A stretch of DNA of 64,000 nt from Dipteris shenzhenensis (taxonomy: Eukaryota > Polypodiophyta > Polypodiopsida > Gleicheniales), in assembly GCA_047967505.1 (NCBI GenBank), contig CM106538.1. The stretch is one strand, 5' to 3'. Below are positions 31,490 to 43,455 of this stretch, piece by piece (position 1 is the stretch's first letter; every line of letters begins with the position of its first letter). Below the pieces are notes generated by a model. The model made no database searches, was not told where the DNA came from, and was given only the letters and a program-made list of their open reading frames with translations. The translations under genes and the position numbers were made by a program.

Positions 31490-32785
31490 GAGTGCCTAGT
31501 AGCGAAGCTAGGTAAAGAACAACTCAAAATTGGGTCGTTGAGGATATATCCCAAAAAGCCAAAAAAGCTTTCCGAACGAAGCTTGATGAAATCTCAGTCG
31601 TAATCTCTACTGAAGAATGCCCAAGGAGTCTCGTGTCTCGGGGCAGTGCAAAAAATAATGAGACACATACTCCCTCCGAGCCAAACCCGATGATAAATTG
31701 TCGGAGCAATACGTTTGCATGATAAAAGCTGTCCGGACGAAAAAACCCCCAACAAAACACGCCATAAAAAGACCTGTTGTCAAAGAGGGACCTTGGAGTG
31801 CTAAATCTGTTTCAATTTTTTACTCCACCATTGACCGGACGATGCAAACACCAAATCTGATTAGCCCTATCTGACGCCCAAGGTGGAGACATCAGAACTT
31901 TATATAAAGATGCCACTGTAATATGAGACAGGTTCAAAGGACGAATGGACGAGTGTGTTGGAAAAAGAGTCAAATCTTGAAGCTTGTCTTGAAGTTTTAA
32001 AGGCGGTACTGGCTGAAAAGGCTGAAGCATCCGAGTAATGGCCTGCCATACAGGACGATAATGCATTCCTAAACAATATTTTCCAGTAGTCAAAGGGAAG
32101 GATAGAATAGTGCCATCATCATGAATGACATCTGCAGAGTGTCATCATCATGAATGACATCTGCCACATAGGAGATCCCTTTTGAATTGGGAAAATATGA
32201 GGGTCTGGGCTCCTACAAAACCAATGGTGGAGAAAAAGCCCGGGACCAGTGGATGCTCTCAGCTCTCAAAGAGTTACCCTACAAAGAGTCACAGCCATGC
32301 TAAGCCAAATACGAGAAAATATGTTTCCAATCCAAAAACATTTGAGAAACAAGAGGGAAACCTTTGACCTTGCCTTCAATACTGCCCAATAGAAAATCCC
32401 ACTGAGTAGGTTGCCAATAACCAAAATCAGGAGTAGTAATTTGAAGAAGCAAGAAGCGCATCATAGCAGCCCAAGGGTGATCACCATGTAGGAACTGTAG
32501 CATCATTTTTCCCTTATGAGCTAGAATGTGTACGTGAATATTGATATTATTCAACCCCATGCAATTTTGGTGAACATAACGGTTGTACTGGAAGAAAGCG
32601 CAAGCTTTTCCTGCCATGCTTTGAACGCTAGAAAATTTCCACGATGGTGGACATAAAGGATGTAAGATCTCGTTTGGTAAAGCAGTCTGGTACACAGGTC
32701 CATCCTTGGCAACACCTAATGGCACCACCACCATTACCCAGCAATAACCTTGCCATCCTAGTCGAGTAAGTCCTTTGACCAACTA
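31490..32785 (-). pseudogene. LINE ORF2 C-terminal remnant inserted in a Copia gag
   Basis: Read leftward. 32640-32300 has SVQSMAGKACAFFQYNRYVH, GLNNINIHVHILAHKGKMML and FLHGDHPWAAMMRFLLLQ, the pattern that follows reverse transcriptase in plant LINEs. 32093-31812 has SHITVASLYKVLM and RANQIWCLHRPV. Around 31750-31600, frames containing REYVSHYFLHCPETRDSLGI recall the H-x3-C end of the zf-RVT domain. It is broken by several shifts. Its right end joins the Copia gag at about 32785 inside one open frame (32628-33023), so the two are fused head to tail on the same strand. Confidence 0.7.
32114..32164. repeat. 29-bp tandem duplication
   Basis: CATCATCATGAATGACATCTGC occurs at 32114 and again 29 bp later. 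It is inside the LINE remnant and adds another frame change. Confidence 0.85.
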
Positions 32786-33233
32786 TCGCCAGCTGATCCT
32801 GCACCACCTTCATCTTGGTGGTGTGTTCCTGTACCGATTTCCCTTCATCCGTCCTCAAGCCGTACATCTCTATCTCGAGGTCCAAGATTCTTGCCTCGTT
32901 ATTGAGCTCATACATATCCCTTAATATCATCCAGGCCTTGAGAGAGGAGTTTGCCATCGGAATATGAGGAAGGACCATATCCACCGTCATACCCACAATG
33001 ATAGCCTCCTGGATCTGCCACATGACCTCACTGAAAGACGGTCCGTTGGTGTCAGCACTGCTACCATCTTGTCAATGTGGTTGGGATAGTCATGGTGGCC
33101 TAAGGCAATAGCTCTATCCCCGCTTACAATCCCCCACACTAATCGATTCCAAACCTTCATCTTCCACATGAGTAGTTGGTCCTGTCAAGCTTGCCTGTCT
33201 TACCAAAATTTGGGATCTTATATCTATTAGCCA
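32786..33233 (-). pseudogene. Copia Gag, N-terminal part
   Basis: Starts at the ATG at 33233 (MANRYKIPNFGKTGKLD), shifts frame near 33175, then MKVWNRLVWGIVSGDRAIA and, after another shift, SLKAWMILRDMYELNNEA and VQEHTTKMKVVQDQLAIVGQ, the UBN2 core. The leader (33235-33463) holds a diverged direct repeat built on GAGCCTCCCGCCTGGGTACAATC. Cut by the LINE at 32785. Confidence 0.8.
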
Positions 33234-33463
33234 TGATAACCAACTGAAAGAGGGAAAGAGTTCAGAGTGTCGTATGCCTGTTTGAACCGAAGCCTCCCAC
33301 CTAGGTACAATCCACTATCCTTCAAATTCTTGCTTGAACTTGAGCCTCCCGCCTGGGTACAATCTTTCAAACACCGAATCTAATTCCTTTGAGCAATGAA
33401 TCAAGGGCGTTCTTAAGCAAGAACCTTTCCTTCAAGCTCCACTTCTCAAGAACTTCCGTGAGG

Positions 33464-33475
33464 GCTCTGATACCA
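33464..33475 (-). other. tRNA-iMet primer-binding site
   Basis: The minus strand reads TGGTATCAGAGC (then CCTCACGG) directly after the LTR end ...CTCTAACA. Confidence 0.9.
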
Positions 33476-34000
33476 TGTTAGAGAATGAAATCCCACCAAA
33501 GGGTATCCTGCAGAAGTGGAAGATTGATGGATGAGCCCAGGAATACACGTGGAAGTGTGTCACTATGGAATCAAGCTTCATTAACATGTGTGTACTTCAC
33601 AACCATTCATGTGTGTGCAAGCCAGAAAATAGACTATGCATCAAGACAAATATAGAAGCAACACATATATTTCGGTCTGTTGGACACAATACAATTTTCT
33701 CCTACTATATGCTTGGCACCTCTAGATCTTTGAGCCCATGAGCTCCACTGAGCTTATGTAGACTCTTAGTCCAAAGGATCCCTTCCACTTTGTTGTCCTG
33801 AAAGCCGGTCTAGGTGGGCAACCCTTGCTAAGCTAAGTCTGCAGGTATCTAGCCCAGTTCACTCCTGGATAAGGCCGAACTGCTGTTGCTAGTGTTGCTC
33901 CTTCCTACTCTTCAAAAGCTCTTCCAATTGTTGAGTAAAGAAGCACCAAATGGCCCATCACAATATAGGGCTATTTGCCCTTGCCAAAAAGCGACAAGAA
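33476..34000 (-). repeat. 5' LTR of minus-strand Copia; right end not placed
   Basis: The PBS-proximal edge is clear (TGTTAGAG on the plus strand at 33476). No second copy is in the window and no target duplication could be found, so the distal limit given here is only a guess from usual Copia LTR lengths of 300-600 bp. Confidence 0.5.
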
Positions 34001-34332
34001 TAGACCCTGTAGTGGTCGACTGATCTAGTTGACTCAAACATGCCTCAAAATTGCAGCCTATAAAGCCCCCTTTGGGGGTAGACTTCTAGCCTTTAGCTGG
34101 CCCTACCTAGCCATGTGGCAGGTTGCCATTGGCCTAGGCAAGCCTGCCCATATCTAGCCTCATTCCCAAGCCTATGGGCCCCCCAAAAATTGATGCATCT
34201 GTTCACCCTGTTCCACACCCTCGAAAGCATCCAACCAGTCCATACTGAGGTTTCCCCACACATACTTGTCCTCTCTATCCATGGACAACCCTGTGGCACT
34301 CCTTCTGCCCACCATGGTAGTCCTGATCTACC

Positions 34333-34335
<3 letters not shown>

Positions 34336-34363
<28 letters not shown>
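34336..34363. repeat. (TC)n microsatellite
   Basis: About 14 TC units. Confidence 0.95.
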
Positions 34364-34364
<1 letters not shown>

Positions 34365-37300
34365 CACCCACATGGTAGGCCATGTTGTAGCCCCATGCCT
34401 ACCCCTATTTCTATGGTCTACCACCCCATGCACTCCACATGCAGGGGCTCACAGGTGGGGAGGTACCAACCCTATTCCACCTCATAGATCAAGATTGGTT
34501 GGGCAAATGCCAATAAGTCATGCCAATTGTAGCACTATGTGGAAGCTAGAGAAACTCTTTGTGGATGCATCACACCCTCGAAGTAGCACCTTGGATGTGA
34601 CATTTAGTTCGCTTGCCTCAACGTCCATGTGCTTCACAAGGTTCTTGGTGTGGTGTTTCAGGATAATTCTCCCTATTTCTTAGAAAATCCAAGCAATCAT
34701 GCCTTTGCAAAATGGTGTGGTTTGGTTAGTCACTTGTTGGAGATCCTTTAGTGGAGATCCTTTAGTTATTGGGGAAGTAATGGCAACCCTACTCAATTGA
34801 CCTACATAGTGGCAAGGAGGGTTACCATCAAGGTTCGTAATTGTAAATGACTTTGCTTAAATAGAACATTTAGTACTATCGTGGGCATCCAAATCAGAGG
34901 TGGAACCATACTAGACCTTAATAACTTGAAAATGAATTGCTTCTTGACACGAGGCATCTACCATCACATTGCTATGGAACTCCTCATGCATACTGAAAAC
35001 TTCTTGATTGTGTGAACTCAAAGTTCCACTTCAAAACAAGCTTTGAACCTTCCAAATTGATAGCAAAGTGTGCTTTCATACACATGTATTGTTGGAGATC
35101 TTTCTTTTGGCCTTTTCTAGGTGTGAAGGTGTATCTATAAGGAGTGGATATGGTTCCAAGCCATGCTTATCTTAGGACTTTTGCGTACTAGTATAGGTAC
35201 TTTGGGTATGGCTTGTAGGATGTTATCACGATGTACTCTGAAGTGGGTTGTTTTTTGCATCTTCTTTCAACATATCATTTTTTTTTTAATTATATTAATT
35301 CTCATCGGTTTAGTAATCAAGTTGCATATATGTTGCCATAAGTCAATTACTCTCACCTTTCATAGTTAATTCTACTATGTGCATATTATAATGACTAAAC
35401 CAAGTTGCATATATTGTGACATATGTTATTGGTTTGATTTATGGGTATCTTTTATAGCTTATCATAGTGTGTGCCGCCCATCTCCTTGAGAATATCATCG
35501 CACTCGCATATGACACAATGTTGCACATTGGGAGCAAAGGCCCTTTGCATATTGTTATTATGGATGATTTTTCCATGAAAGGGAGGGAATATATCTGCAT
35601 GTAAATGAAACACTATGGGTGGTGGCAGGGAAAAGGTACAGATCGTCCTTGAAAATAAAATGCTCTTGCACAACGATGTGCCTTTGTAAATTGGGTTGAG
35701 TGGATATTCATATGTTGATTGATTTTGTCCCTTGTATCTTGACATCCCTAACAATGGGTTGACCTTGCAATTTTTGGGTTGGTTCTTAAGTTGGGCTTGG
35801 CCTAACTTGGTATGTTCCTTTCCCTAGTATTTAACTTGCATGGTCCTTTGGTGGTTCTTCCATTCTCAAGTCTATCGACCCCTTGCTCATTGGTTGCTTG
35901 AAACTGGTCCTTTGTTGAGGTTTGTCTCAAAGCATGGTGCCTTATTAAGATTCATCTTGACTTTGTCTTACTCTACTACGGTTGAGCAGATTTGGTATTG
36001 TATGAAGTTTTTGTACCATAGATGCTATTTTCGATAGAGAAAGCTAGGGTGTTATCTTGGATATGTGTCTTGTTGAATTGGTGCCTTGGTACTTGTATGG
36101 GTTACCTTGCCTAGATCATAAGGGCTTGCATGCTTTCAAGCTTTCTAGAAAATAACGTCATAATGGCTAGTGCTATTCTCTTGCCCTTATCATTTGGCAT
36201 GTGGTTACCTTGAGCTATAGATGTTGAGTATGAGGATTATCTTGATCTTGACAATATGATAGATTATGTAGGATGCGTTTCTATAATTGTATGTTGCCCT
36301 TTAAGAAATTTAGCAAAATTGTACCTTACGTCATCAAAGAATTAGGAGTGATGACAAAAGGTGCTCATTTTTTTGTGCTCATTCATGGTGGAATGTGGCG
36401 AAGAATTTGCTAGAATACTTGAAGGATCTACACCATTGATAGCTTCCCAATCCTTCAAGTTTGTGATTCTTGTGAAAGGGTATGCCATCTTTGTTTACAA
36501 TGCTTTCATGAATCACAATCAAGAACTCTTTGTGTGGCATTATCATCAGAATTCTTTACATGCCAATCCATGAGTTTTAGTACTGATTTACAATAAAATA
36601 TGTCTTATGCCAAGAATCATAAACATGTGCTGGAAAACTTCTTGAGATATAAATGTATATGATACAACTTATTATATTGATCTATACCACTTTTACATTG
36701 CCATATGCTCCTCTGACAAAAAGAGACACAATCATTTAGATAAGAATGAACGATGTCATAATACATAATACCATTTTTTTGTGCACCCAACCTTGAGTTT
36801 GAAAGTATATGTGGGATTGGTAAAAAATCCTATCATGAAGCAACCTCTTTGTAGTAAGAATTGAGAAAGTAAAGAAAAATAATGGCTGGACATTTAGTTG
36901 ATAAAAAGAAGCGTACTAACCAGACTCAATGAAGTTGCATGCATTTAGATGCTCTCAACATCCTAGCACCTTCATATATGAAAGTGTTTTAACCTCTTCT
37001 TGTTTTCTTGATCAATGCTAATTGAGTTCATTATTTGCATTTTCTTAAATGTACAAAAAGTGCATCCATCATCTCTTTCATGATTGGATAATATGCGAGT
37101 TCAAAAACTTCATCCTCATTCTCAATGTCATTATCAATGTCTTGTAGATGTTTGATTCATTATCATGGAAACAAATGCAAAAATGAGCTTCAAAATTACT
37201 ATGAATAGCACCTTGGAATAAAATAAATGAGAAACACAAATAATAACAAAGTACATGGAAGTTTCATTGGCATTATTAGGCCACATAGGCATTGGTATGG

Positions 37301-38705
37301 GTTAGCGATGGCATTTTTGATTTGATGTAGAATACGATACTTTTATTTATTTTTAACATGCATTATGGGAAACAAATGATTAGGACCCATTTGGCCAGTG
37401 GCCTTTGTGGAATGTTGTAAATATCTCATAAACATGCATTATGAATACAAAATCGTAAGAGTAAGAGTTCCCATTTTTTCATGACATGCAAATTTTTTTG
37501 GTTGTTGATCATCTTTCTATTGCGGGACATCCTCGAACAAGCTCTAACTATCAAAGAACGATAGTTAAATATCCGCCATGAGTTAATCTTTGATTTTGAT
37601 GAAGGCCCCTCCTACAAGCAGTAATCCGCATGCATGTACCTCCAAGTGTACAAACTTCATGCTCATCGCATACACACTTTTGAGGACATGCATGACACTC
37701 AGTTCTGGGAGCCCCATTTTCCATTTTGTTGGATCTCTCAATGACTACTCAATCGGCATCCCTTGTCCAAGCAACACAAACTTCAAGTCTAATCAGGACA
37801 TGTTGATCTAAGGATGCATCAATTGAAGGGGTGAATGTTAACCATTTGGGTTAACATTATTACATTTGTCACCTTCTTGCAACTCTTGTGAATATGTGTA
37901 ATGCACCCATGAATTTTGTTAGAAGTTACCTTGGAGCTGTAGTAGCGGCCCAAAAGGGTTGTAAAACTAGGAATAAGATAGTAGAATGGTAGGAAGCGGA
38001 GTGAATATAATGTTGGACCTCCCTTCAAAAGGTGTATTATATAAAAGGCCAAAAGGCAAACTTTAGTCTTCAATCGTTGTTACTTGCAAGTTTGAGGAAT
38101 ACAAGCTCTCTTCTTCGAAGAGTATGTATATGTTCTTCTTGCTCTTGCCTTTGTGAATGCCTCTCACCCCATTGCTACTCTCTTGCTTCATTCTTTCCAC
38201 TCGCTCTCCCTCTCCTTCCCCTCTCTTTCTCACCCCATTGCTGCTCTCTTTACACACTACCATGGGAAGGGGCCAATCCTCTTCAAAATTTCAAATTAAA
38301 AAATGTCTTCCACCTTTCTCCTACCATCTAATCACTTCGCCTCTAGCTGTCTCCTACTCCCTCCTCCCACCAATCTCCAATTCCATCTCCCTCCTCCTCC
38401 CTCCTACTTGCAAGATCCTTCTTCCTCCTTTCCCCACTTGTGTGCTCCTTCGTCCTTTGTCTCCTATCCTTCTCTCCTCATCTTCCCTCATAAGAGCTCC
38501 CTCCTTGTCCATGCCTGATCCTCCTCTCTTTTATCCATACTCCTCCTCCCTTCTCCTTTTTCATCCTCTCTAGTCTTCACCAACATGTAGATCTCCTACA
38601 ATGCATGATTTTGTTTCCTCCATATCGTACTTTAGAATTACATTTCCCTTAACTTTCCTCTACTTTATCTATTTGAATCTACTATTAGGGGTTCCCACGC
38701 TATAT
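34364..38705. other. No gene recognised, AT-rich intergenic DNA
   Basis: Over 4 kb with only short frames. 38155-38580 is strongly C/T-rich on the plus strand (CTCCTCC, CTTCC), giving Ser/Pro/Leu-rich shadow frames. No retroelement motif was identified. Confidence 0.5.
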
Positions 38706-38802
38706 CTTCAATTGTCCCCAACCAGGGCACCATTTGAACTTGTATTTGGAGGGCTCAAAATGCAAACTCATAGAAGTGCCATTTGAGCTTATAGTTGGAG
38801 GC
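38706..38802. repeat. Direct repeat, left copy (~97 bp)
   Basis: Begins CTTCAATTGTCCCCAACCAGG. Nearly identical to 40825-40920 over the first 85 bp, with one visible difference there (CCAACC versus CCAACT). Confidence 0.9.
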
Positions 38803-40824
38803 TTGATACGCAAGTACACAAACTTGGGGGGTAAAATATTTGATGAAAATTTGTGCCACAATATTCATTTACAATAAAAAAAGACATCTACTAACCTTTT
38901 GGATGGAAGGAAGCTTATATCCCATTGAACTTTCTACACAATAGATCCTTCTATTTTATACTATGCATGATTTTGTTCAATCTATTTGATATGGGAATGT
39001 TGTATTTATTGATATTGCAATTGATAAAATAACAGCTATACAAGAGAGGTGTGAAAGGATCAAGAAAAATAACTGGTGCATTTGGGGGATCATACAATTG
39101 TTAGAATACAGCACTGCATAAAAGATCTTTAGTTGTGTAAAACAGAAAGTTTCATGTCAAATACAATACTTTGGCCTTGGAGTGAGAGGGATTTCAAGAC
39201 TCACTCTATGACCATTATGAGATATAAATATTCATTGGAAAGATCAATAAACTCCAAGAATTAAGAGTTCCTATATAGAAGAAAAGGGAGAAGATGACAA
39301 AACAAGTAGAAGAACAAGGGGACACCAACGGGATTCAAGAATAGGAAAATGCATATTAAACCTATAGAGTGCTAGAAATAGGTGGTGGTGGAAGAGGAGA
39401 ATCTAGGCTATAAATTGGTATTAAATTCTATGCTTAACCTATCTAGTTCTAGAACATTCAAAATATTTCTTAATTCTATGCTTAATCTATCCAGTTGTAG
39501 AACATTCAAAATATTTCTTAAATTCTATGCTTAATCTATCCAGTTCTAGAACATTCAAAATATTTCTTAAATTCTATGCTTAATCTATCCAGTTCTAGAA
39601 CATTCAAAATATTGCTTTATTTGTTCTAAGACTTTTCCTTTTTCCTTATTTATGAACTTTATGAAAAACAGAACCGGAGCAATTGGCATGGATAAATTGA
39701 AATTTCATCTCCTTTGAAAAGTATATTGAAGCCATCACATATATTTACAATGTTAAAGGAACCAAGACACAAAGGCCTCTTTGTGCAAGTTTCTTGAGAA
39801 ATCATAAAGGACTTTAAGGGAGTTATGGATAAAAGGAGATTCTTGGAGCTTGTGACATTGCTAGTGTGATCTACGATGTTTACATAGAAATTCTCAAGTC
39901 TTCTACTAGAGCAAAGTCTTTGAAATCTATATTGCCACTACCAATACCTTGATTTGTAAATCTTGCCTAACTTAGAAACAAGCCATCGTGTGAGAGAAAA
40001 GCAAGGAGGATGTTGTTGTGTAAGTGGCACAATGACTTGGAAGCTGGCATGATCAAAAGCTACCTATGTCATTTCATATGAATGCTCTCAATGATGTTTA
40101 CTTAGATATTCAAAATTTGTAGAATTCCATGGTTGAATTCCATGGAAGTGAGAACATGGTAACAATGAATTACTTCTTTGTGTTGTAATATTTCTTAGTT
40201 TCTTCTTATGCTTCCAAACAAGTTCCTGTCCCACCACAACTTCAAGAAACAAAACCTTACCTTGCCTCACAACATTTTGGGTTGGCAATACTAGAATTCT
40301 TTGTTCAATTTCACTAATATTAGGCTTCACAATCTCAAATAGCTACTTTTGAGAGTAAAAGTGTGGGCAAGCTCAATGTGGTAATGGGGAGAGTCGATAT
40401 CATATAGTTGATGGTAAAATCATGGGGAGATTTGCATATCACACATTACATGGTAAGCCTACCATTGTGATTTGGTGAACCTGCATCACTTTAATTTTTA
40501 TTGCCACCATTAAGACATACATGCTTCATCTTGATGTTTACACCATATCCTTTACACACATGTACCTACTTGGTTGGTGGAGAAATTGGGGCCGTTTCCA
40601 TTTGAAACACTCAAGGCATGAAGAAGTCCCATTGTATAGCAAAGGCAATCTACCTCAACAATTCAAGGCATGGTGGTGGTATCACCCGTAGTAACAATGT
40701 ACTACATGATATGCTTGAGTGGGTTTATGGATGTTTTTCAGGAACGACTCTTAAGCACAAGAAAACAAAGTAATTAGAGTTACAAAAGTAGCTCATCTTG
40801 TGGGAATGACCATGATGAGGGCTT
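38803..40824. other. 2.0-kb interval between direct repeats, no gene
   Basis: AT-rich with no coding domain recognised. It holds the four-unit repeat at 39424-39617. Confidence 0.5.
39424..39617. repeat. Four-copy tandem repeat, 48-49 bp units
   Basis: Units start with AATTCTATGCTTAA at 39424, 39472, 39521 and 39570 and run through TCTAGAACATTCAAAATATT. Units 2-4 share TCTATCCAG while unit 1 has CCTATCTAG, so the array grew from the right. Confidence 0.95.
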
Positions 40825-40920
40825 CTTCAATTGTCCCCAACTAGGGCACCATTTGAACTTGTATTTGGAGGGCTCAAAATGCAAACTCATAGAAGTGCCA
40901 TTTGAAGTTGTATTTGGAGG
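40825..40920. repeat. Direct repeat, right copy (~96 bp)
   Basis: Begins CTTCAATTGTCCCCAACTAGG. See the left copy at 38706-38802. The unit itself holds two versions of GCCATTTGAA(C/G)TTGTATTTGGAGGGCT. Confidence 0.9.
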
Positions 40921-40974
40921 GCTTCTTGGAAGTTCTACTTAGAGGTAAGGAGTTGCACTTCGGTTGCAATATAA

Positions 40975-41104
40975 GATGTGTGTGTGTGTGTGCGCGCAAG
41001 CATGCATGCATGCGTGTGTGTGCCCACATGTTTGAGTCCATGCACTCGGGTGCATGTGCACATGTTTGTGCACATGTGGATGTGTTAGCTTGCATGCATG
41101 CGAC
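40975..41104. repeat. TG/CA and GCATGC microsatellite
   Basis: GTGTGTGTGTGTGTGCGCGC, GCATGCATGCATGCGTGTGTGTGCCC, and GCATGTGCACATGTTTGTGCACATG, ending GCATGCATGCG, all mainly alternating. Confidence 0.85.
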
Positions 41105-41127
41105 AAGATTGTAACTAAAGAGAATAA

Positions 41128-41495
41128 TGTTGATGATTCATCTCAACCTCATGTGTTCATATGATCATAGCACTAACACAAAGAGCACTAAAAAGGCACA
41201 AGTGTTGGAAACCCTAACCCTAACCCTAAAGGGTATGTATATATTCATTTTTTCAACTAATATAGTGTATATCACTATATTCATTCTTTTCAACCTCCTG
41301 TGTTCATTTGTGCATAGCACTAACACAAAGAGTGCTAAAAAGGCACAAGGGTTGGAAATCCTCACCCTAATTCTAAAGGGGTATGTATATATTCATTCTT
41401 TTCAACTAATATAGTATATAGTTAGTCATTTGTGGTGTGCTCTCTAGCTCATGCCCTCTCTCTACTCTTCTCCTCTCCCTCTTTATATTTGTTCA
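41128..41495 (+). repeat. LTR copy with internal duplication and telomere-like motif
   Basis: Matches the right half of the LTR at 56079-56396 (GTGTTCAT, then AGCACTAACACAAAGAG, then GTCATTTGTGGTGTGCTCTC) and ends TTTGTTCA. Directly after it, TGGTATGCGAGCATGG (41496-41511) resembles a tRNA-iMet PBS, so this would be a 5' LTR. Its left part is replaced by other DNA. An ~150-bp segment is present twice in tandem (about 41145-41288 and 41295-41425). The first holds CCCTAACCCTAACCCTAAA (41212-41230), equal to three plant telomere units. Confidence 0.75.
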
Positions 41496-41511
41496 TGGTA
41501 TGCGAGCATGG

Positions 41512-42948
41512 TTGTGCCTTCCACCACTAAGGCACCATCCTTGATACTATGAGAGAGATTGAGTGTTTTCTTCTTTCATTCCATTGGTGAGAGAAATTTT
41601 GTTTAGGTGAAAAATATTTTTGTTCATCCCTTTGAAAATTTCCATCCATTATTTGAGAGATGTACAATGAGAGAGAGGTTTCCATTGAGAGGGAAAGAGG
41701 TAGCTTTGTGATTCTCAAGAGTCTCTATTCCATGAGCAAAAGAAACAATTCTTTCATTTCTTTACCGATTGAGATAGTGAGTTTCCAAAGCTTTGACTTT
41801 CAGGTAGTTTGCAGCATTGCTAAGCTTTGACTTAAAAACCTAATTGATAAATAATGCTAAAAGCCAAAGAACAAAACGCTAGAATAAGCCTAATCAAACA
41901 TTGTTGAATTATGGCTAATTCAGTGCCATGCTAAATTAGCTAGTGGACTGGCAGTTGACCTCAAGTTGACTCTTAGCTCACTTTTATAGCTTGTACCTAC
42001 GGTGTTCACTTATACTGCTTGGCTAGGAAGTCACAAGGGGATGTCGCCCCTTGACCTCGTGTCAAAGTGGAATCAACTTAGAATTGGGTCTCAAGAGTGC
42101 CGAACAATACATAAACTTGAGATCAAGAAGAATCCTAGAGGCTAGGATCTCTAACCCTAATTTAGAGGACAGTGCCTCAAATACCCTCTTGTCAACCTAT
42201 ACACCTAGCTCTACATCCTTAAGTTCAACAAGCTCGAAGATCAATTCTTATGCCGCGCATGAACCACCACAAATTGACATGTTCTTAGTGTCCTCAAACT
42301 CTAGCCTTAATGATCCCTAGTCTCCTACCTCTTCTACAACAAATAGATTAGGGGTACCTTTTCCAATATGATAGGGAGGTTTGGAATATAAGACCCCAAC
42401 ATGGTGAGCCCATTCGCAAGGAAAACCAGAGTGCCAGTGAAGCCACAAGGCCCACCATCATGGACTATGCTAGAAGGCATGCGAAGTATTCCAACTTCCT
42501 TCGTGAATACTATAGCCCTGCATGTGCACTTCTATGAGGGAGGATCATAATTTAGTGACATGTTTGAGCCTAGGATACTAAGTGACTATCCCTTGTAGTG
42601 GGATACATAGTGACAATCATTCATAGTGGGATTTTCCCCCAGTGGACCCAATAGATATCAATGCTCCACTCTTGTGTAACTACGCTGTGTAACTACGCAG
42701 GAACCAGCTAACTCTACTTGTAAGCCCCCCATATGAGGAGAAGGCATTTGAGTAGCTTGGTTATCCAGTAGGTCCTGGTTTGGACACCAGATGGGGGCCA
42801 TGTGTGGCCTGATGGCTAGACGGCTTCAGATAGAGTTGGCACATTGCCAACTAGGCTACATGCAAGTGTAGGAAGGCATCCCATGACTGACCGCACTGAG
42901 GGTAGACGGAGCATTTCCCGAGGCAGCCCACTCTCGGGTTGCGGGGTC
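41512..42948. other. No gene recognised
   Basis: Short frames only. One (42051-42320) is Ser/Leu/Asn-rich without domain features. Confidence 0.5.
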
Positions 42949-43385
42949 TGTTAGGAGCCCCAAATGATCTCGGATGGCTCTGGGCTGAACGACGTCCATA
43001 GGTCAGTTGCTCTATTCTGCACCATGGTTCTAACGTGTGGTCGGTGGCCTATTTCGAGACTGACCTCCACTCGGCCGTTTTGGGCTGAATAGGTCGGTCT
43101 CCCAATTGGGTCTAATCGACTACGACTGGTGGCTATATAAGAGCAAGCCCATATTCATCACTGGCTATAACAACCCTGATTCCTTAGCATCCAGCCTATG
43201 TCCTCTACTATTTCTAGCATGCCATCAAAGCTTCTCACACAGGAGCACATGGCTAGGAGGCAGCGCCATCTATTGTATCAGTTTTATAGTAATCAAATTT
43301 TTGATTCTCCATACTATCTACTTTTCTCTCTTGCATACGAGATCCTATTATCTGTTGAGCACAGACGTTGTATTTTTTTCTTACA
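42949..43385 (+). repeat. 5' LTR of a Copia element (437 bp)
   Basis: Starts TGTTAGGAGCCCC and ends TTTTTTTCTTACA, directly before PBS TGGTATCAGAGCTTGGG (43386-43402). TATATAAGAG at 43132-43141 could be the TATA box of its promoter. No right LTR exists because the element is cut at about 45040. Confidence 0.8.
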
Positions 43386-43455
43386 TGGTATCAGAGCTTG
43401 GGCTCTAGCAAGAAGATTTGGTAGTGTCTTTCTGTTTGCGAGCAGATTATGAGAG

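Noticed and set aside
40975-41104. CRISPR-like array of short repeats
   Set aside because: Alternating TG/GCATGC microsatellite with no regular repeat-spacer structure, in eukaryotic DNA.
41211-41230. Interstitial telomere from chromosome fusion
   Set aside because: The three units lie in a homologous slot of an LTR family, so a retroelement origin is simpler.
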